From Thiohalocapsa sp. PB-PSB1 (GTDB lineage: Bacteria > Pseudomonadota > Gammaproteobacteria > Chromatiales > Chromatiaceae), in the NCBI GenBank assembly GCA_016745215.1, contig CP050890.1:2294001-2358000 (forward strand): a stretch of DNA of 64,000 bases, read 5' to 3'. The notes beneath the pieces were generated by a model that saw only the letters and a list, made by a program, of their open reading frames with translations, was not told where the DNA came from and did not search any database. Position numbers and translations under genes: made by a program. Shown piece after piece: positions 15,632-26,100 of this stretch (its first letter is position 1; the number at the start of each line of letters is the position of its first letter).

Positions 15632-17404
15632 ATGACCGGTGTTCCGGTTCGGATTCGGCGGCTGGTTAACAATAGCGAGCCGCCGCAGGGCCTGGATACG
15701 CTGATGCAGCGGCTGTACAGGCAGCGTGGCGATGCACGTGCGGCAGAAATCAACCTCGCCGATTTGCTGCCGGCTAATGACTTGCTTGGTATCGAGTCGG
15801 CGGCCGAGTTGCTTGCTGACTCCATCGGGCGCCGTGCGCGAATTACCGTAGTTGGTGACTTTGATGCCGACGGCGCCACCGGCAGTGCGGTAGCGATTCT
15901 GGGATTGCGGGCACTGGGTGCCGAGGATGTGCGCTATCTGACTCCGAGCCGCTTCAAGCATGGCTATGGCCTAAGTCCGGCGGTGGTGGATGCCGCGGAG
16001 TCTGCCAAGCCGGATCTGTTGATTACCGTCGACAACGGTATTGCCAGTATTGCCGGGGTCGCGCGAGCGCGCGAGCTAGGTATCCCGGTGTTGATCACCG
16101 ATCATCATTTGCCGGCGGCGGAACTTCCCGCCGCGGCAGCGATCGTGAATCCGAATCAGCCGGGCTGCGGCTTTGCAAGCAAGCACCTGGCCGGTGTCGG
16201 CGTGATGTTTTATCTGCTTGCGGCCACCCGCGCCGAAATGCGGCGGCGCGGATGCTTCGACAGCGCCAGGCCTGGTGGCCGTGCCGAGCCGAATCTAGCG
16301 CAGCTGTTGGATCTGGTCGCGCTTGGTACTGTCGCTGATGTGGTCATGCTGGACCGCAACAATCGTATCCTCGTGGAGCAGGGACTGCGTCGTATTCGCG
16401 CCGGATATTGCCGGCCTGGACTGCGAGCGCTGCTGGAGATCGCCGGTTGCCGTATTGCCCGGGTCACCGCGCGCGATCTTGGTTTTGCTGCAGGACCCAG
16501 ACTGAACGCGGCCGGCCGTCTCGACGACATGAGCATTGGCGTGGAATGTCTAGTGACCGATGACCCTGTGCGGGCGATGAAATTGGCGCGAAAATTGCAT
16601 TCATTGAACGTCGAGCGTCGCGAGATCGAATTCAGCATGCGTGAAGCCGCGGATGCCATTGTCAATGAGCTCGCGGCGAGTGCTGGAGAATTACCGCCCG
16701 GCCTGTGTCTGTATGGTGCGGACTGGCATCAGGGAGTGATCGGGATCGTCGCGGCACGTATCCGCGAGCACTGGCACCGGCCGGTCATCGCGTTTGCCGA
16801 CAGCGGCGATCAGGACGCTGCTGGTGGCACCATGTTGCGCGGTTCCGCGCGCTCGATCGATGGGCTGCATATCCGCGATCTGATCGACGCCGTCGCTAAA
16901 CGTCATCCCGGTCTGATCGAGCGCTTTGGTGGGCACGCCATGGCCGCCGGTTTGAGCCTGCCGCGCGCGGCGCTTGCGACCTTTCGCGACGCTTTTGCCG
17001 ATGCGGTGCGGCGCGAGGTCGGTCATACGCCGCCGGTGCGTGAATTGTTGTCCGATGGCGAATTGCCTGGTGCATTGTTGAACCTGAGCACTGCCGAGGC
17101 GGTGCGCTGTGCCGGTCCCTGGGGCAAAGGCTTCAGCGAGCCGCTATTCGATGGGCAGTTCGAAGTGTCGGGTGTGCGGGTCGTGGCCGAGCGTCACCTT
17201 AAACTGCGGGTGCGCGCTGGCGATAGCCTGCCGTTGGAAGCAATTGGTTTTAATCTGGCCGAACAGCGGGGGCAGGTCGGCGAGCGTATGCACCTGGCTT
17301 ATCGACTGGATGTCAACGACTATCGCGGTCTGCGTGCAGCGCAATTGGTTGTGGAACATCTGCAGCCGCCTGACGCCGCCGACGCCCCTAGATCCTCAGC
17401 ATGA
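15632..17404 (+). CDS. recJ: Single-strand DNA exonuclease RecJ
   Basis: A 590-residue 5'-3' single-strand exonuclease used in recombination and mismatch repair. The DHH phosphoesterase motifs are all present: VVGDFDADGATG (about 71-82), LITVDNGIAS, VLITDHHLPAAE and GVGVMFYLL, then DHHA1-domain features GADWHQGVIGIVAARI and the GGHAMAAGLSL motif near residue 430, and the OB-fold C-terminal region. Length is normal. The start MTGVPVRIRRLV is 32 bp after rpsT. Downstream is the first copy of the long repeat. Confidence 0.95.
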   Translation: MTGVPVRIRRLVNNSEPPQGLDTLMQRLYRQRGDARAAEINLADLLPANDLLGIESAAELLADSIGRRARITVVGDFDADGATGSAVAILGLRALGAEDVRYLTPSRFKHGYGLSPAVVDAAESAKPDLLITVDNGIASIAGVARARELGIPVLITDHHLPAAELPAAAAIVNPNQPGCGFASKHLAGVGVMFYLLAATRAEMRRRGCFDSARPGGRAEPNLAQLLDLVALGTVADVVMLDRNNRILVEQGLRRIRAGYCRPGLRALLEIAGCRIARVTARDLGFAAGPRLNAAGRLDDMSIGVECLVTDDPVRAMKLARKLHSLNVERREIEFSMREAADAIVNELAASAGELPPGLCLYGADWHQGVIGIVAARIREHWHRPVIAFADSGDQDAAGGTMLRGSARSIDGLHIRDLIDAVAKRHPGLIERFGGHAMAAGLSLPRAALATFRDAFADAVRREVGHTPPVRELLSDGELPGALLNLSTAEAVRCAGPWGKGFSEPLFDGQFEVSGVRVVAERHLKLRVRAGDSLPLEAIGFNLAEQRGQVGERMHLAYRLDVNDYRGLRAAQLVVEHLQPPDAADAPRSSA

Positions 17405-17479
17405 CGTAACAATCGACGGCTTGTATCGAATGATTGAAATCAATGGATCTGAGGCGATTTCTCCCCGACAACCGCCTAA

Positions 17480-18099
17480 GTAGCGGTTCATGAATAACCT
17501 ATACAACGCTATCCAGACATCGGCGGAGTGCAATCGGGGTCGGGGCCGCTAACGGAATCGGAATCGGAATCGGAATCGAGAGAGAAAACGCCCTATGCCA
17601 TTCGGTCATGAGAAGCGCGACGTCTAGCGTGCGGCCATCGAGTCTGTCGGCTGGGCCTAGCGCGACTGCGAGCATGTGAAAGGACAGCGTAACGCAAAGG
17701 ATCAACTCCTGCACACATCGTAGGCGCGCATCGCAGACCATCGCGCTGAACATTGTTCAGGGTAACGGCAAAGCGACGAGCGGGGATCGACGCCGGTCGT
17801 TTGAAATCGCACGAGGCTTGGCGCTGGAGTGCGCTGCGATGCAGGACGTGCTCGCTGGTGTGCGAAGCGTTGTCCGCAGACGACAACAGCAAGCAAAAGG
17901 CACTGCTCGATCGTCGTGTGGCCATGCTCACGACGCTCGGACAGCGTGGCTACGCGGTCAGCGAAGAGCTTGGCGGATAGCGGGTTGGTCAGTTCGATGC
18001 CGACGCCGATACCGATACCGACGCCGATAGCGGTAGCGAATGAGTCGGCAGGCGACACCCAAGCCAAAAACCTGTTTAGCTTGTTTCTGCACCATCACT
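17480..18099 (+). repeat. Long dispersed repeat, copy 1 (inverted to copy 2)
   Basis: A ~620-bp unit that recurs in inverted orientation at 22446-23050. The shared part begins TAGCGGTTCATGAATAACC and ends CTTGTTTCTGCACCATCAC; sequences diverge sharply outside these points. It contains GGAATC hexamer repeats (about 17552-17576), a decayed four-helix-bundle gene, and CCGATA/CCGACG hexamer repeats (about 18001-18030). No terminal inverted repeats were seen, so the way it was copied is unknown. Confidence 0.85.
17595..17980 (+). pseudogene. Four-helix-bundle (S23/IVP-type) gene remnant, copy 1
   Basis: From ATG 17595 the frame reads MPFGHEKRDV, a stop, RAAIESVGWA, another stop, then fragments of the family: TIALNI, GNGKATSGDRRR, SFEIARG, ALECAAMQDVL, and after a frameshift LSADDNSKQKALLDRRVAML and TTLGQRGYAVSEELGG. 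These are pieces of the small four-helix-bundle proteins (23S rRNA intervening-sequence family) often seen in purple sulfur bacteria. Two stops and at least two frameshifts make it non-coding. The second repeat copy shares the GWA-stop and the overall length of 386 bp. Confidence 0.75.
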
Positions 18100-18161
18100 A
18101 AGTCATCAGCGGACCAACAGCATTCACATTCCTTGACGCGCTTGCTTTGAGGCAGGCTGTT

Positions 18162-18980
18162 TCAACCCGCGGCTGCCAGGTGCGTCGCAACCACCTGGTC
18201 AAGCCAGTGTAGCAATGAGTCGGCAGCTTCGCGCCAGTTCTCTTCTAACATCATGGCGTGTGCCATATTGGGGAAGATCTGCGCTTCGCTGCCATAGAAA
18301 CGTGCGGTTTGACGCACAATGCTCGGTGAGATGAATACATCCTGTTGTGCCCCCTGTACCAGCATTGGACATTGCAATTGTTGCGGCTTTAACCGCAACG
18401 GGTCCATGCCAGCCAAATCCAACGAAACCAGCTGTGACTCTGCCTGCATATAGTCGATGTATTCACGCAGCTTTGCAGTTGGCATCTCTCGAGAAAACAA
18501 TAAGCGGTGCATCATGTCGGGTGAGCCAAGGGTGGGACCGAACAGCGAGAACAAGGCCATCTGCTGGAACAGAAATGGATAGCGCATCGCCATGTGCAGG
18601 TTGCTCGTTAGCAGGCCTTGCGGCGGCACTGAGGCCATCAGCGCCACTGCTGGTATCTTTGGATGGGTCTCCAGATACTTTTGAATCACCATGCCGCCCA
18701 TCGAATGTCCGATCAGCACCGGCGGCGCCGGCAGATCCGCGACCGTGCGCGCCAGATCTGCGACATAATCCCTCAGCCGCCAGCGATGCAGCTGCTCGTG
18801 GCCCTCGCTGAACCCATGGCCACGTAGGCTGACTGCGTGTGCTGCATAGCCCTGGCGGGCAAAGTAGGGTAGAAAATGTGCATCCCAGATTCGAGCATCA
18901 GTGAATGCGCCATGCACGAATAACAATGGGGGTGGTTTCGGCGCGGTATCTGGAAGGCGGCTGATCTGAGCCAATTTCAT
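18162..18980 (-). CDS. Alpha/beta-fold hydrolase
   Basis: A 272-residue hydrolase starting MKLAQISRLPDTAP; the ATG at 18980-18978 is preferred over an upstream Met because GGAATCACGAGA precedes it and the extra 33 residues look unlike the family. Motifs: oxyanion HGAFTDARIWD, nucleophile elbow GHSMGGMVIQ, and catalytic His in FPNMAHAMMLE near the C-terminus; the acid is probably the Asp in GAQQDVFIS. The substrate cannot be told from sequence. It lies next to repeat copy 1 and is divergent from ppdK, 625 bp away. Confidence 0.8.
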   Translation of the reverse strand: MKLAQISRLPDTAPKPPPLLFVHGAFTDARIWDAHFLPYFARQGYAAHAVSLRGHGFSEGHEQLHRWRLRDYVADLARTVADLPAPPVLIGHSMGGMVIQKYLETHPKIPAVALMASVPPQGLLTSNLHMAMRYPFLFQQMALFSLFGPTLGSPDMMHRLLFSREMPTAKLREYIDYMQAESQLVSLDLAGMDPLRLKPQQLQCPMLVQGAQQDVFISPSIVRQTARFYGSEAQIFPNMAHAMMLEENWREAADSLLHWLDQVVATHLAAAG

Positions 18981-19605
18981 TCTCGTGATTCCTGCTGTTT
19001 TGCCGGGTTGATTATCCCGGGAGAAGACTTGAACATGTTGCCAACCTAGATGAGTTGTAAAAACCACATGCTCAAGCATAACGATCGGTATATTGATGAG
19101 TCTTTACCAATTGTTAACTGTCATACAAGCCGTCTTCCAAGTAGCATCTGTCACTTAGATCAATGACTGACACCATCGACTTCCGAGCCTGATCGCTGCT
19201 TACATCACTGTTCAAAGCAACGCGGTGCTGCGCCCCACGGGAGTCGGGTTTTTTGCGTAGACAATACATTACTTGTTGGGCCTCATAAGCTTGGCCCAAC
19301 TTACCCAAGACATCACTGCTGCGGATTGGGGAGCATTAACTTTACTCATTCGGTTGTACTCCCCACACAGCACAGCGATGTGCCCAGACCAGGTTCCCGA
19401 TAACCTGACTCGGGCATGCTCGACGCGACTTACTGCAAGCTCGTATGCCGATTGAATCGGTATCGCGGGCCGATGTATCGCCCCTAGATCATCGGCATCA
19501 ATGGCAGCCAGGTAACCATCTGCTGTCAGTCACCTGCCTCGTTGGCATTCTGAGTTCGATGCCGTTTGACCTGCTCCGACCAAAAAAGTTACTAGAGGAT
19601 TGACC
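18981..19605. other. Long intergenic stretch upstream of ppdK
   Basis: No credible gene was found. It holds a perfect 8-bp stem (GTTGGGCC 19275-19282, GGCCCAAC 19293-19300) without a T-tract, and a T6 run near 19251. Promoters for the two divergent genes should lie here. Confidence 0.4.
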
Positions 19606-22380
19606 ATGACCGATTCGACTAAATGGGTGTTTGCCTTTGACGAAGGCGATGGTAAAGATAAAAAACTGCTGGGCGGCAAGGGCGCCAATCTGTGCGAAAT
19701 GACACAAATTGGTCTCAATGTGCCGCCGGGGTATGTTATTTCTACCGAGGCCTGTCTGGCCTACCTGGATATCGCCGAGGGTCATCTCCCTGATGGGGTG
19801 ATGGATCAAGTGCACCAACAGATGGCAATGCTGGAGGAGAAAACCGGCAAGGGCTTCGGAAACTCGGAAAATCCATTGCTGGTATCGGTGCGCTCGGGTT
19901 CGGCCATGTCGATGCCGGGCATGATGGATACGATTCTGAATCTGGGCCTGAATAATGCGACATTACAGGGCCTGATCCGCGCCACCGGCGACGAGCGATT
20001 CGGCTATGATGCCTACCGCCGCTTTATTCAGCTGTTTGGTAAGGTCGCCCTTGGCGTTCCGGATGAAGTATTCGATCACCAGTTCGATCTGGTCAAGGAG
20101 GCCGCGCATGCCAAACAGGATGTGGATCTATCCGCTGTGGATCTGAAAGAAATCAGCGAGCGTTTCCTGAAGGCGATCGAAGAGCATACCGGTAAGCCGT
20201 TCCCAGAAGATCCCATGACCCAACTCGAAATCGCCATCAAGGCGGTCTTCAACAGTTGGTCAGGTAAGCGTGCCGTTGACTACCGCCGCCAGTTCAATAT
20301 CACCCCGGACATGGCCAACGGCACTGCCGTGAATGTAGTCACCATGGTGTTCGGTAACCTCGGTGACGATTCCGCCACCGGAGTCGGATTTACCCGTAAC
20401 CCAGGTACCGGTGAAAATAAGCTGTTCGGCGAATATCTGATCAATGCTCAAGGCGAGGATGTCGTCGCCGGTATCCGCACCCCCAAGCCGCTCGATCGGC
20501 TCAAAGTCGAGATGCCGCAAATGGCCACGGAATTGGCCGAATTACGCGAAAAGCTGGAAAATCATTATCACGAGGTGCAGGACTTCGAGTTCACCATTGA
20601 AAACGGTGTGCTCTATTGCCTGCAAACCCGCAACGGTAAGATGAACGCCCAGGCCATGGTGCGCACGTCGGTCGAGATGGAGCAGGAGGGATTGATCAGT
20701 AGGGAACAGGCATTGATGCGCATCGATCCAATCAGTCTAGAGCAGATGTTATTCCCGCGCCTAGACCCAAACGCCGAGGCCGAATCCGTGGCGCAAGGTC
20801 TGCCGGCCTCGCCCGGTGCGGCAGCCGGTATTGCCGTATTCGATGCTGACCGCGCCGAGCAATTAGGTCGTGACATGGGTCAAAAGGTCATCCTGGTGCG
20901 TGAGGAAACCAAGCCCGAGGATATCCACGGCTTTTTCGCCTCCCAGGGCATTCTGACCTCGCGCGGCGGCAAAACCTCGCATGCCGCCGTGGTGGCGCGC
21001 GGCATGGGTAAACCCTGTGTCGCGGGTGCCGAAGGTATCAGCGTGGACGTAACTCGACGCGTGGCCGTCGTTGGCAGCACCAGTTTCAAGGAAGGCGACA
21101 CGATCACCCTGGATGGTTCCTCAGGCAATGTGTATATCGGCGCCATCCCCACCGTGGAACCGGATTTCACGCCGGAATTGTCGACTCTGCTGTCTTGGGC
21201 CGACGAGATGGCCCGGCTCGAGGTCATGGCAAACGCCGATACCCCGGATGATGCCCAGGATGCGCGTAAATATGGTGCGGTGGGTATTGGCCTGGCACGT
21301 ACCGAGCGCATGTTCAATGCCACCGACCGGCTGCCGGTGGTCATTGAGATGATTGTTGCGGAGACCGACGAACAGCGTGAGGCCGCGTTGGATGCATTGC
21401 TGCCGTTGCAGCGGCAGGACTTCATCGAGTTGTTCCAGGCAATGTCGCCATACCCGGTGACCATCCGCCTGCTTGACCCGCCGATTCACGAGTTCCTACC
21501 GGATGAGCATCAGTTGGAGCAGGATCTGAACGATCTGCGAGCCCTATGTACATCCACGCACGGAATGACCGCGCTGGCCGGTACTATGGGTCTATTGCAT
21601 ACGGACCAGAAGATCAGGGATGACTTCGACGGCCTGCGCCGATTGATCGACCCAATGCTGGTCGAAGCGGCCATTGCGAAAAAAGAGACCATGCTGAGAA
21701 AAGTTCGTGCTCTGCACGAGACCAATCCCATGCTCGGTCACCGCGGCGTACGTCTGGGCATCTCGTTCCCGGAGATCTACCGCATGCAGATCCGTGCCAT
21801 CCTGGAGGCCGCTGCCGAGTGCGCCAAGGCCGGGGTCGAGGTGCGTCCGCAAATCAAGGTTCCGCAGGTTTGCACCGTGGAAGAGCTGAAAGCGGTCAAG
21901 GTCTATGTGGACGAGCTTCGCCAACAGGTCGAGGAGGAGTACGGTCAACCCGTCAACTTCAAATTCGGCACCATGATCGAGGTGGTGCGCGCCTGTCTGC
22001 GGGCTGAATCCCTGGCCGAGGTAGCAGAATTTTTCTCCTTCGGCACCAACGACCTGACCCAGGCCGCCTTCTCCTTCTCGCGCGAGGATGCCGAGAACAA
22101 GTTCCTGCCGCTTTACAACCGTTCTCAGATCCTGCTGGATAACCCCTTCGAAGTGCTCGATATCAAGGGGCTGGGTAAGTTAATGAAACTTGCCGTGGAA
22201 TGGGGTCGTGCCGCGAAACCAGGCCTGCACGTGGGCATCTGCGGTGAGCATGGCGGTCATCCGGCGTCCATCACGTTCTGCGACGAAGCCGGTCTCGACT
22301 ACGTCAGTTGCTCCGGGCCGCGCGTACCGGTCGCACGCCTGGCAGCCGCCCAGGCAGCGCTGAAGCATCGCCCGCAATAG
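19606..22380 (+). CDS. ppdK: Pyruvate, phosphate dikinase
   Basis: Interconverts pyruvate, ATP and phosphate with phosphoenolpyruvate, AMP and pyrophosphate. The 924-residue protein has the PPDK order: ATP-grasp domain (KGANLCEMTQIGLNVPPGYV, SVRSGSAMSMPGMMDTILN), the phosphohistidine domain with GGKTSH459AAVVARGMGKP, and the PEP/pyruvate barrel containing GVRLGI, FSFGTNDLTQ and GICGEHGGHP with the catalytic Cys before GEHGG. The ATG at 19606 follows AGAGGA. The length is slightly above the usual ~880. No kinase/phosphatase regulator gene (PDRP) lies nearby. Flanked on both sides by the inverted repeat pair. Confidence 0.95.
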   Translation: MTDSTKWVFAFDEGDGKDKKLLGGKGANLCEMTQIGLNVPPGYVISTEACLAYLDIAEGHLPDGVMDQVHQQMAMLEEKTGKGFGNSENPLLVSVRSGSAMSMPGMMDTILNLGLNNATLQGLIRATGDERFGYDAYRRFIQLFGKVALGVPDEVFDHQFDLVKEAAHAKQDVDLSAVDLKEISERFLKAIEEHTGKPFPEDPMTQLEIAIKAVFNSWSGKRAVDYRRQFNITPDMANGTAVNVVTMVFGNLGDDSATGVGFTRNPGTGENKLFGEYLINAQGEDVVAGIRTPKPLDRLKVEMPQMATELAELREKLENHYHEVQDFEFTIENGVLYCLQTRNGKMNAQAMVRTSVEMEQEGLISREQALMRIDPISLEQMLFPRLDPNAEAESVAQGLPASPGAAAGIAVFDADRAEQLGRDMGQKVILVREETKPEDIHGFFASQGILTSRGGKTSHAAVVARGMGKPCVAGAEGISVDVTRRVAVVGSTSFKEGDTITLDGSSGNVYIGAIPTVEPDFTPELSTLLSWADEMARLEVMANADTPDDAQDARKYGAVGIGLARTERMFNATDRLPVVIEMIVAETDEQREAALDALLPLQRQDFIELFQAMSPYPVTIRLLDPPIHEFLPDEHQLEQDLNDLRALCTSTHGMTALAGTMGLLHTDQKIRDDFDGLRRLIDPMLVEAAIAKKETMLRKVRALHETNPMLGHRGVRLGISFPEIYRMQIRAILEAAAECAKAGVEVRPQIKVPQVCTVEELKAVKVYVDELRQQVEEEYGQPVNFKFGTMIEVVRACLRAESLAEVAEFFSFGTNDLTQAAFSFSREDAENKFLPLYNRSQILLDNPFEVLDIKGLGKLMKLAVEWGRAAKPGLHVGICGEHGGHPASITFCDEAGLDYVSCSGPRVPVARLAAAQAALKHRPQ

Positions 22381-22445
22381 GCGGTTACTCGAGGTACTGG
22401 ATGTATCATGCAGGGCAGGGATGCCCGCCTGATTCAGATGATAAG

Positions 22446-23050
22446 TGATGGTGCAGAAACAAGCTAAACAGGTTTTTGGCTTGGGTGTCGCCTGCCGACT
22501 CATTCGGTACCGCTATCGGCGTCGGTATCGGTATTGGCGTCGGTATCGAACCGACCAACCCGCTATCCGCCAAGCTCCTCGCTGAGCGCGTCGCCACGCT
22601 GTCCGAGCGTCGTGAGCATGGCCACACGACGATCGAGCAGTGCCTTTTGCTTGCTGTTGTCGTCTGCGGACAACGCATCGCACACCAGCGAGCACGTCCT
22701 CAATCGCAGCGCACTCCAGCGCCGAGCCTCGTGCGCTTTCAAACGACCGGCGTCGATCCCCGCTCGTCGCTTTGCCGTTACCCTCGGCAATCTTCAGCGC
22801 GATGGCCTGCGATGCGCGCTTAGGATATGCACAGGCGTTGATCCTTCGCGTTACGCTGTCCTTTCACATGCTCGCAGTCGCGCTAGGCCCAGCCGACAGA
22901 CTCGATGGCCGCACGCTCGACGTCGAGCTGCTCATGACCGAATGGCATAGGCGTTTTCTCTCTCGATTCCGATTCCGATAGCGACCCCAACCCCGATTGC
23001 ACTCCGCCGCTGTCTGGATAGCGTTGTATAGGTTATTCATGAACCGCTAC
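22446..23050 (-). repeat. Long dispersed repeat, copy 2 (inverted to copy 1)
   Basis: Inverted partner of 17480-18099, with high identity by eye and 15 bp shorter, partly from differing hexamer-repeat numbers (one GGAATC-type array is shortened near 22970-22985). The pair encloses 4.3 kb with the hydrolase and ppdK genes. It lies directly downstream of ppdK and convergent with the PAS-GGDEF-EAL gene. Confidence 0.85.
22563..22948 (-). pseudogene. Four-helix-bundle (S23/IVP-type) gene remnant, copy 2
   Basis: The frame from ATG 22948 reads MPFGHEQLDVERAAIESVGW, Ala and a stop: the first stop of copy 1 is absent but the second is shared. Later fragments (IAEGNGKATSGDRRRSFE, ARGSALECAAIEDVLA) are better preserved than in copy 1, while the end (LSADDNSKQKALLDRRVAML) again needs a frameshift. 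Same length, 386 bp. The shared stop and shift show that the decayed form was duplicated. Confidence 0.75.
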
Positions 23051-23118
23051 TAATAAACGATGCAGAAACCAACCGAACGTTGCGGCAGATGGAAATAACG
23101 ACGAAATTCGCGCGTTAG

Positions 23119-26100
23119 CTAATTCTTGTGTGGAGTTTGGACCAAGTGACCGATTTGGAAATCGACAATCTGATCCGCACTCATCGGACGGCTGAATAAA
23201 TACCCCTGGGCTTCATCGCAGTGTTCACGCAGCAGGAACTCGGCCTGCACTTCGGTTTCGACTCCTTCTGCCAGAACGTCCAGCCCAAGACCGCGTCCGA
23301 GGGCGATGACCGTACGCGCGATGGTGTCGTCATTTGGGTCTTGGGTCAGGTTGTCGACTAACGTCTTATCGATCTTCAGACGGTTGATCGGCAAGTTCTT
23401 CAGGTAGCCAAGAGAAGAGAATCCCGAACCAAAGTCATCGAACGCAATAGTGATGCCGATTTCGCGCAATGCGTGCAAATTGGTGATGACCTGCTTGGTA
23501 TGGCGCATCAGCATTGTTTCGGTCACTTCCAATTCTAGGCGATCACCTTCAATATGGGTGCGCGCAAGTAACGCCGCAATCGTGTCTGCCAGATCGATGC
23601 GCTCCAATTGCTGTACCGAGAGATTGACCGCCAAGCGCGGAATCAACAGGCCGTGAGCATCCCATTCGGCGAGTTGCGCACAGGCATTTTCCAACACCCA
23701 GGCTCCCAGTTCGCCAATCAGGCCCAGCTCCTCGGCGATTGGAATAAAGCGCTCCGGCGGTATCTGCCCTAACTCCGGATGTTGCCATCGCAACAGCACC
23801 TCGGCACCATACATACAGCGGTCCGAGAGTTTGACCTGGGGTTGGTACACCAATGTCAACTCCTGCCTCGCGAGAGCGCCGCGCAATGCGGTCTCTAATC
23901 TCAAGCGTTCAATCGCGCCTTCAGTCATTGACTGTTCGAAGAAGCGGTAGTTGTTGCGGCCGTGTTCCTTAGCCTGGTACATGGCCACATCGGCATTGCT
24001 CAGCAAGGTATCCATATCGCGTCCGTCCGTTGGGAAGATGCTGATGCCGATGCTAGCAGTGATATACAGTTCTCGGCCAAGGGCATCGAAGGGCTGTTTG
24101 AAGATATCCAGCAGACGACGCGCAAGCTGTGTCGCCCCGTTTGGTCCGGACAGATCGTCGATTAACACCACAAATTCGTCGCCGCCGATTCGCGCAATGC
24201 TGTCAGCGGCTCGCACCTGGCTCTTAATGCTTTCGGCGACACGTTGCAGCAGCGCATCCCCGACCGTATGCCCCAGGGTATCGTTTACGGTCTTGAACAG
24301 ATCCAGATCCAGAAACAGCAGGGCGCACATGCTGCCATCACGCTCCGCGCGACTCAATGACTGTTCCACCCGCGCCCGCAACAGGGACCGGTTTGGCAGG
24401 CCGGTTAGTGCATCCTCGTGGGCAAGCTTGTACAGCTCCTGTTCCGATTGCTTGATCTGGGTGATATCGCCGAACACGGCGATATAGTTGGTCAAGCGAC
24501 CAGCCTGATCGTGTACCGTGCTGATGGTGGACAGCTGTGGGTAGATTTCGCCGGTTTTGCGTCGGTTCCAGAATTCGCCGCGCCATTGGCCGGTTTTTTG
24601 CAGAGCGGCCCACATGCTTTGGTAAAACATCTCATTCTGACGCCCGGACTTTAGCATGCTGGGCGTTTGCCCCAGAACTTTGTTTTCAGTGTAACCGGTA
24701 AGCTCGGTAAAGGCGCGGTTGACGGCCAGAATACGTTGCTCCGGGTCGGTGATAATAATGCCCTCGGAGGTGTTCTCGAAAACGGTGCGCGCCTGCACCT
24801 CGCGGCGCTCGGCGGCACGCTGCTCGGTTAGGTCTTGCAAGGTCGCGTAAAGCGCTGGTTTGCTGCCGAACTCGATGGGCAGCATGGTCACTTGCACTGG
24901 AACCGGACTGCCATCGGCATGCAGGTGTTCCCATTCGAAGTGCTGTACCTCGCCGCGCATGGCGCGGGTGATGAAGCGCGATGCCTTGTCCGTGCTGGGT
25001 TCGCCGTCGGGCTGCATCGCGGGCGACACATCGCAGGGGTGTTTGCCGAGTAGACAGGTCGGCTCGTCATAACCGAACAGGCGTTGCGCTGCGCGGTTAG
25101 CCAAGACGCAGCGCTCCTCGCGCAGAATCAACATTGCCTGGCCGGCGGATTCGAACAGCGTGCGGTATTGTTGTTCGCTTTCGCGCCGTGCCTGTTCGGC
25201 TTTGACGCGCTCGGTGATGTCTTGAATGCTGCCGCGCAGACCACCAATGCTGCCGTTATCGTTATACACCGCCTCGGCATTCGTTCTGACCCAAAGTTTA
25301 CCGCCCCGGGCGGTCTGTAAGCGCAATTCCAGTTCATAGGGGCAGCCTTCGGAGAGGGCGCGTTTGATGGCCTGGTGCAGCACTGCACGGTCGTGCGGGT
25401 CGTAGAATTCTAGCGCTGTTTCAACCGTCGGCTGGAAGTCGTCGTCGACCTCGTGCAACAAGCGCGTGATCTGTGTCCAGCGCAGCGTCTTGTTGTCTGC
25501 ATCGAACTCCCAGCCGCCGACGCGCGCCAACCGGCTGGTCGCATTCAATAGCGCCTCACTGCGTTGCAGGGCTTTTTCAGCCTGGTGGCGGCTAGTGACA
25601 TCGCGATTGACACCGCGGCGACCCAGAGCGCGGCCATCCTCGGACAGGACCGTACTACAGATGTGATCGATCCATTTTTGCTGTCCATCGCGGGTGCGGA
25701 TGCGGAACGACAGCGGCACGTGATGCTTGTTGCTGTCCAGGGGATGCGCTAGATGCTGCTGCCAGGCGTCCAGGTCTTCCGGGTGCATGATCGTCTCCAG
25801 CAGCTCGGGGTTCTCGATGAACTCGGAGGCGCTGTAGCCGGTGATATCCTGGCAAGCTGGCGAGACATGGATGAAATGATTGTCCAGACCAAGCCAGTAG
25901 TCCCATTCCGGGCTGAATTCTGCCAGCACACGATAGCATTCCCGGCTGCTCTCGAGGCGATCGTAGGCGTTACCGAGAGCCTCGCGTTGGCGGGCCTGTT
26001 CGGTGCGATCGATCACCGCGCAGATGAGGCGATTCTGTTGATCCTGACCTTCGGGTGCTGGCAGTTGTGCAATGTGCAGGTCGACGACCAGGCTGCTCCC

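Noticed and set aside
17552..18035. Hexanucleotide arrays as coding for an acidic Ser/Asp tail
   Set aside because: Such tails follow intact four-helix-bundle genes elsewhere, but here the upstream frame is broken.
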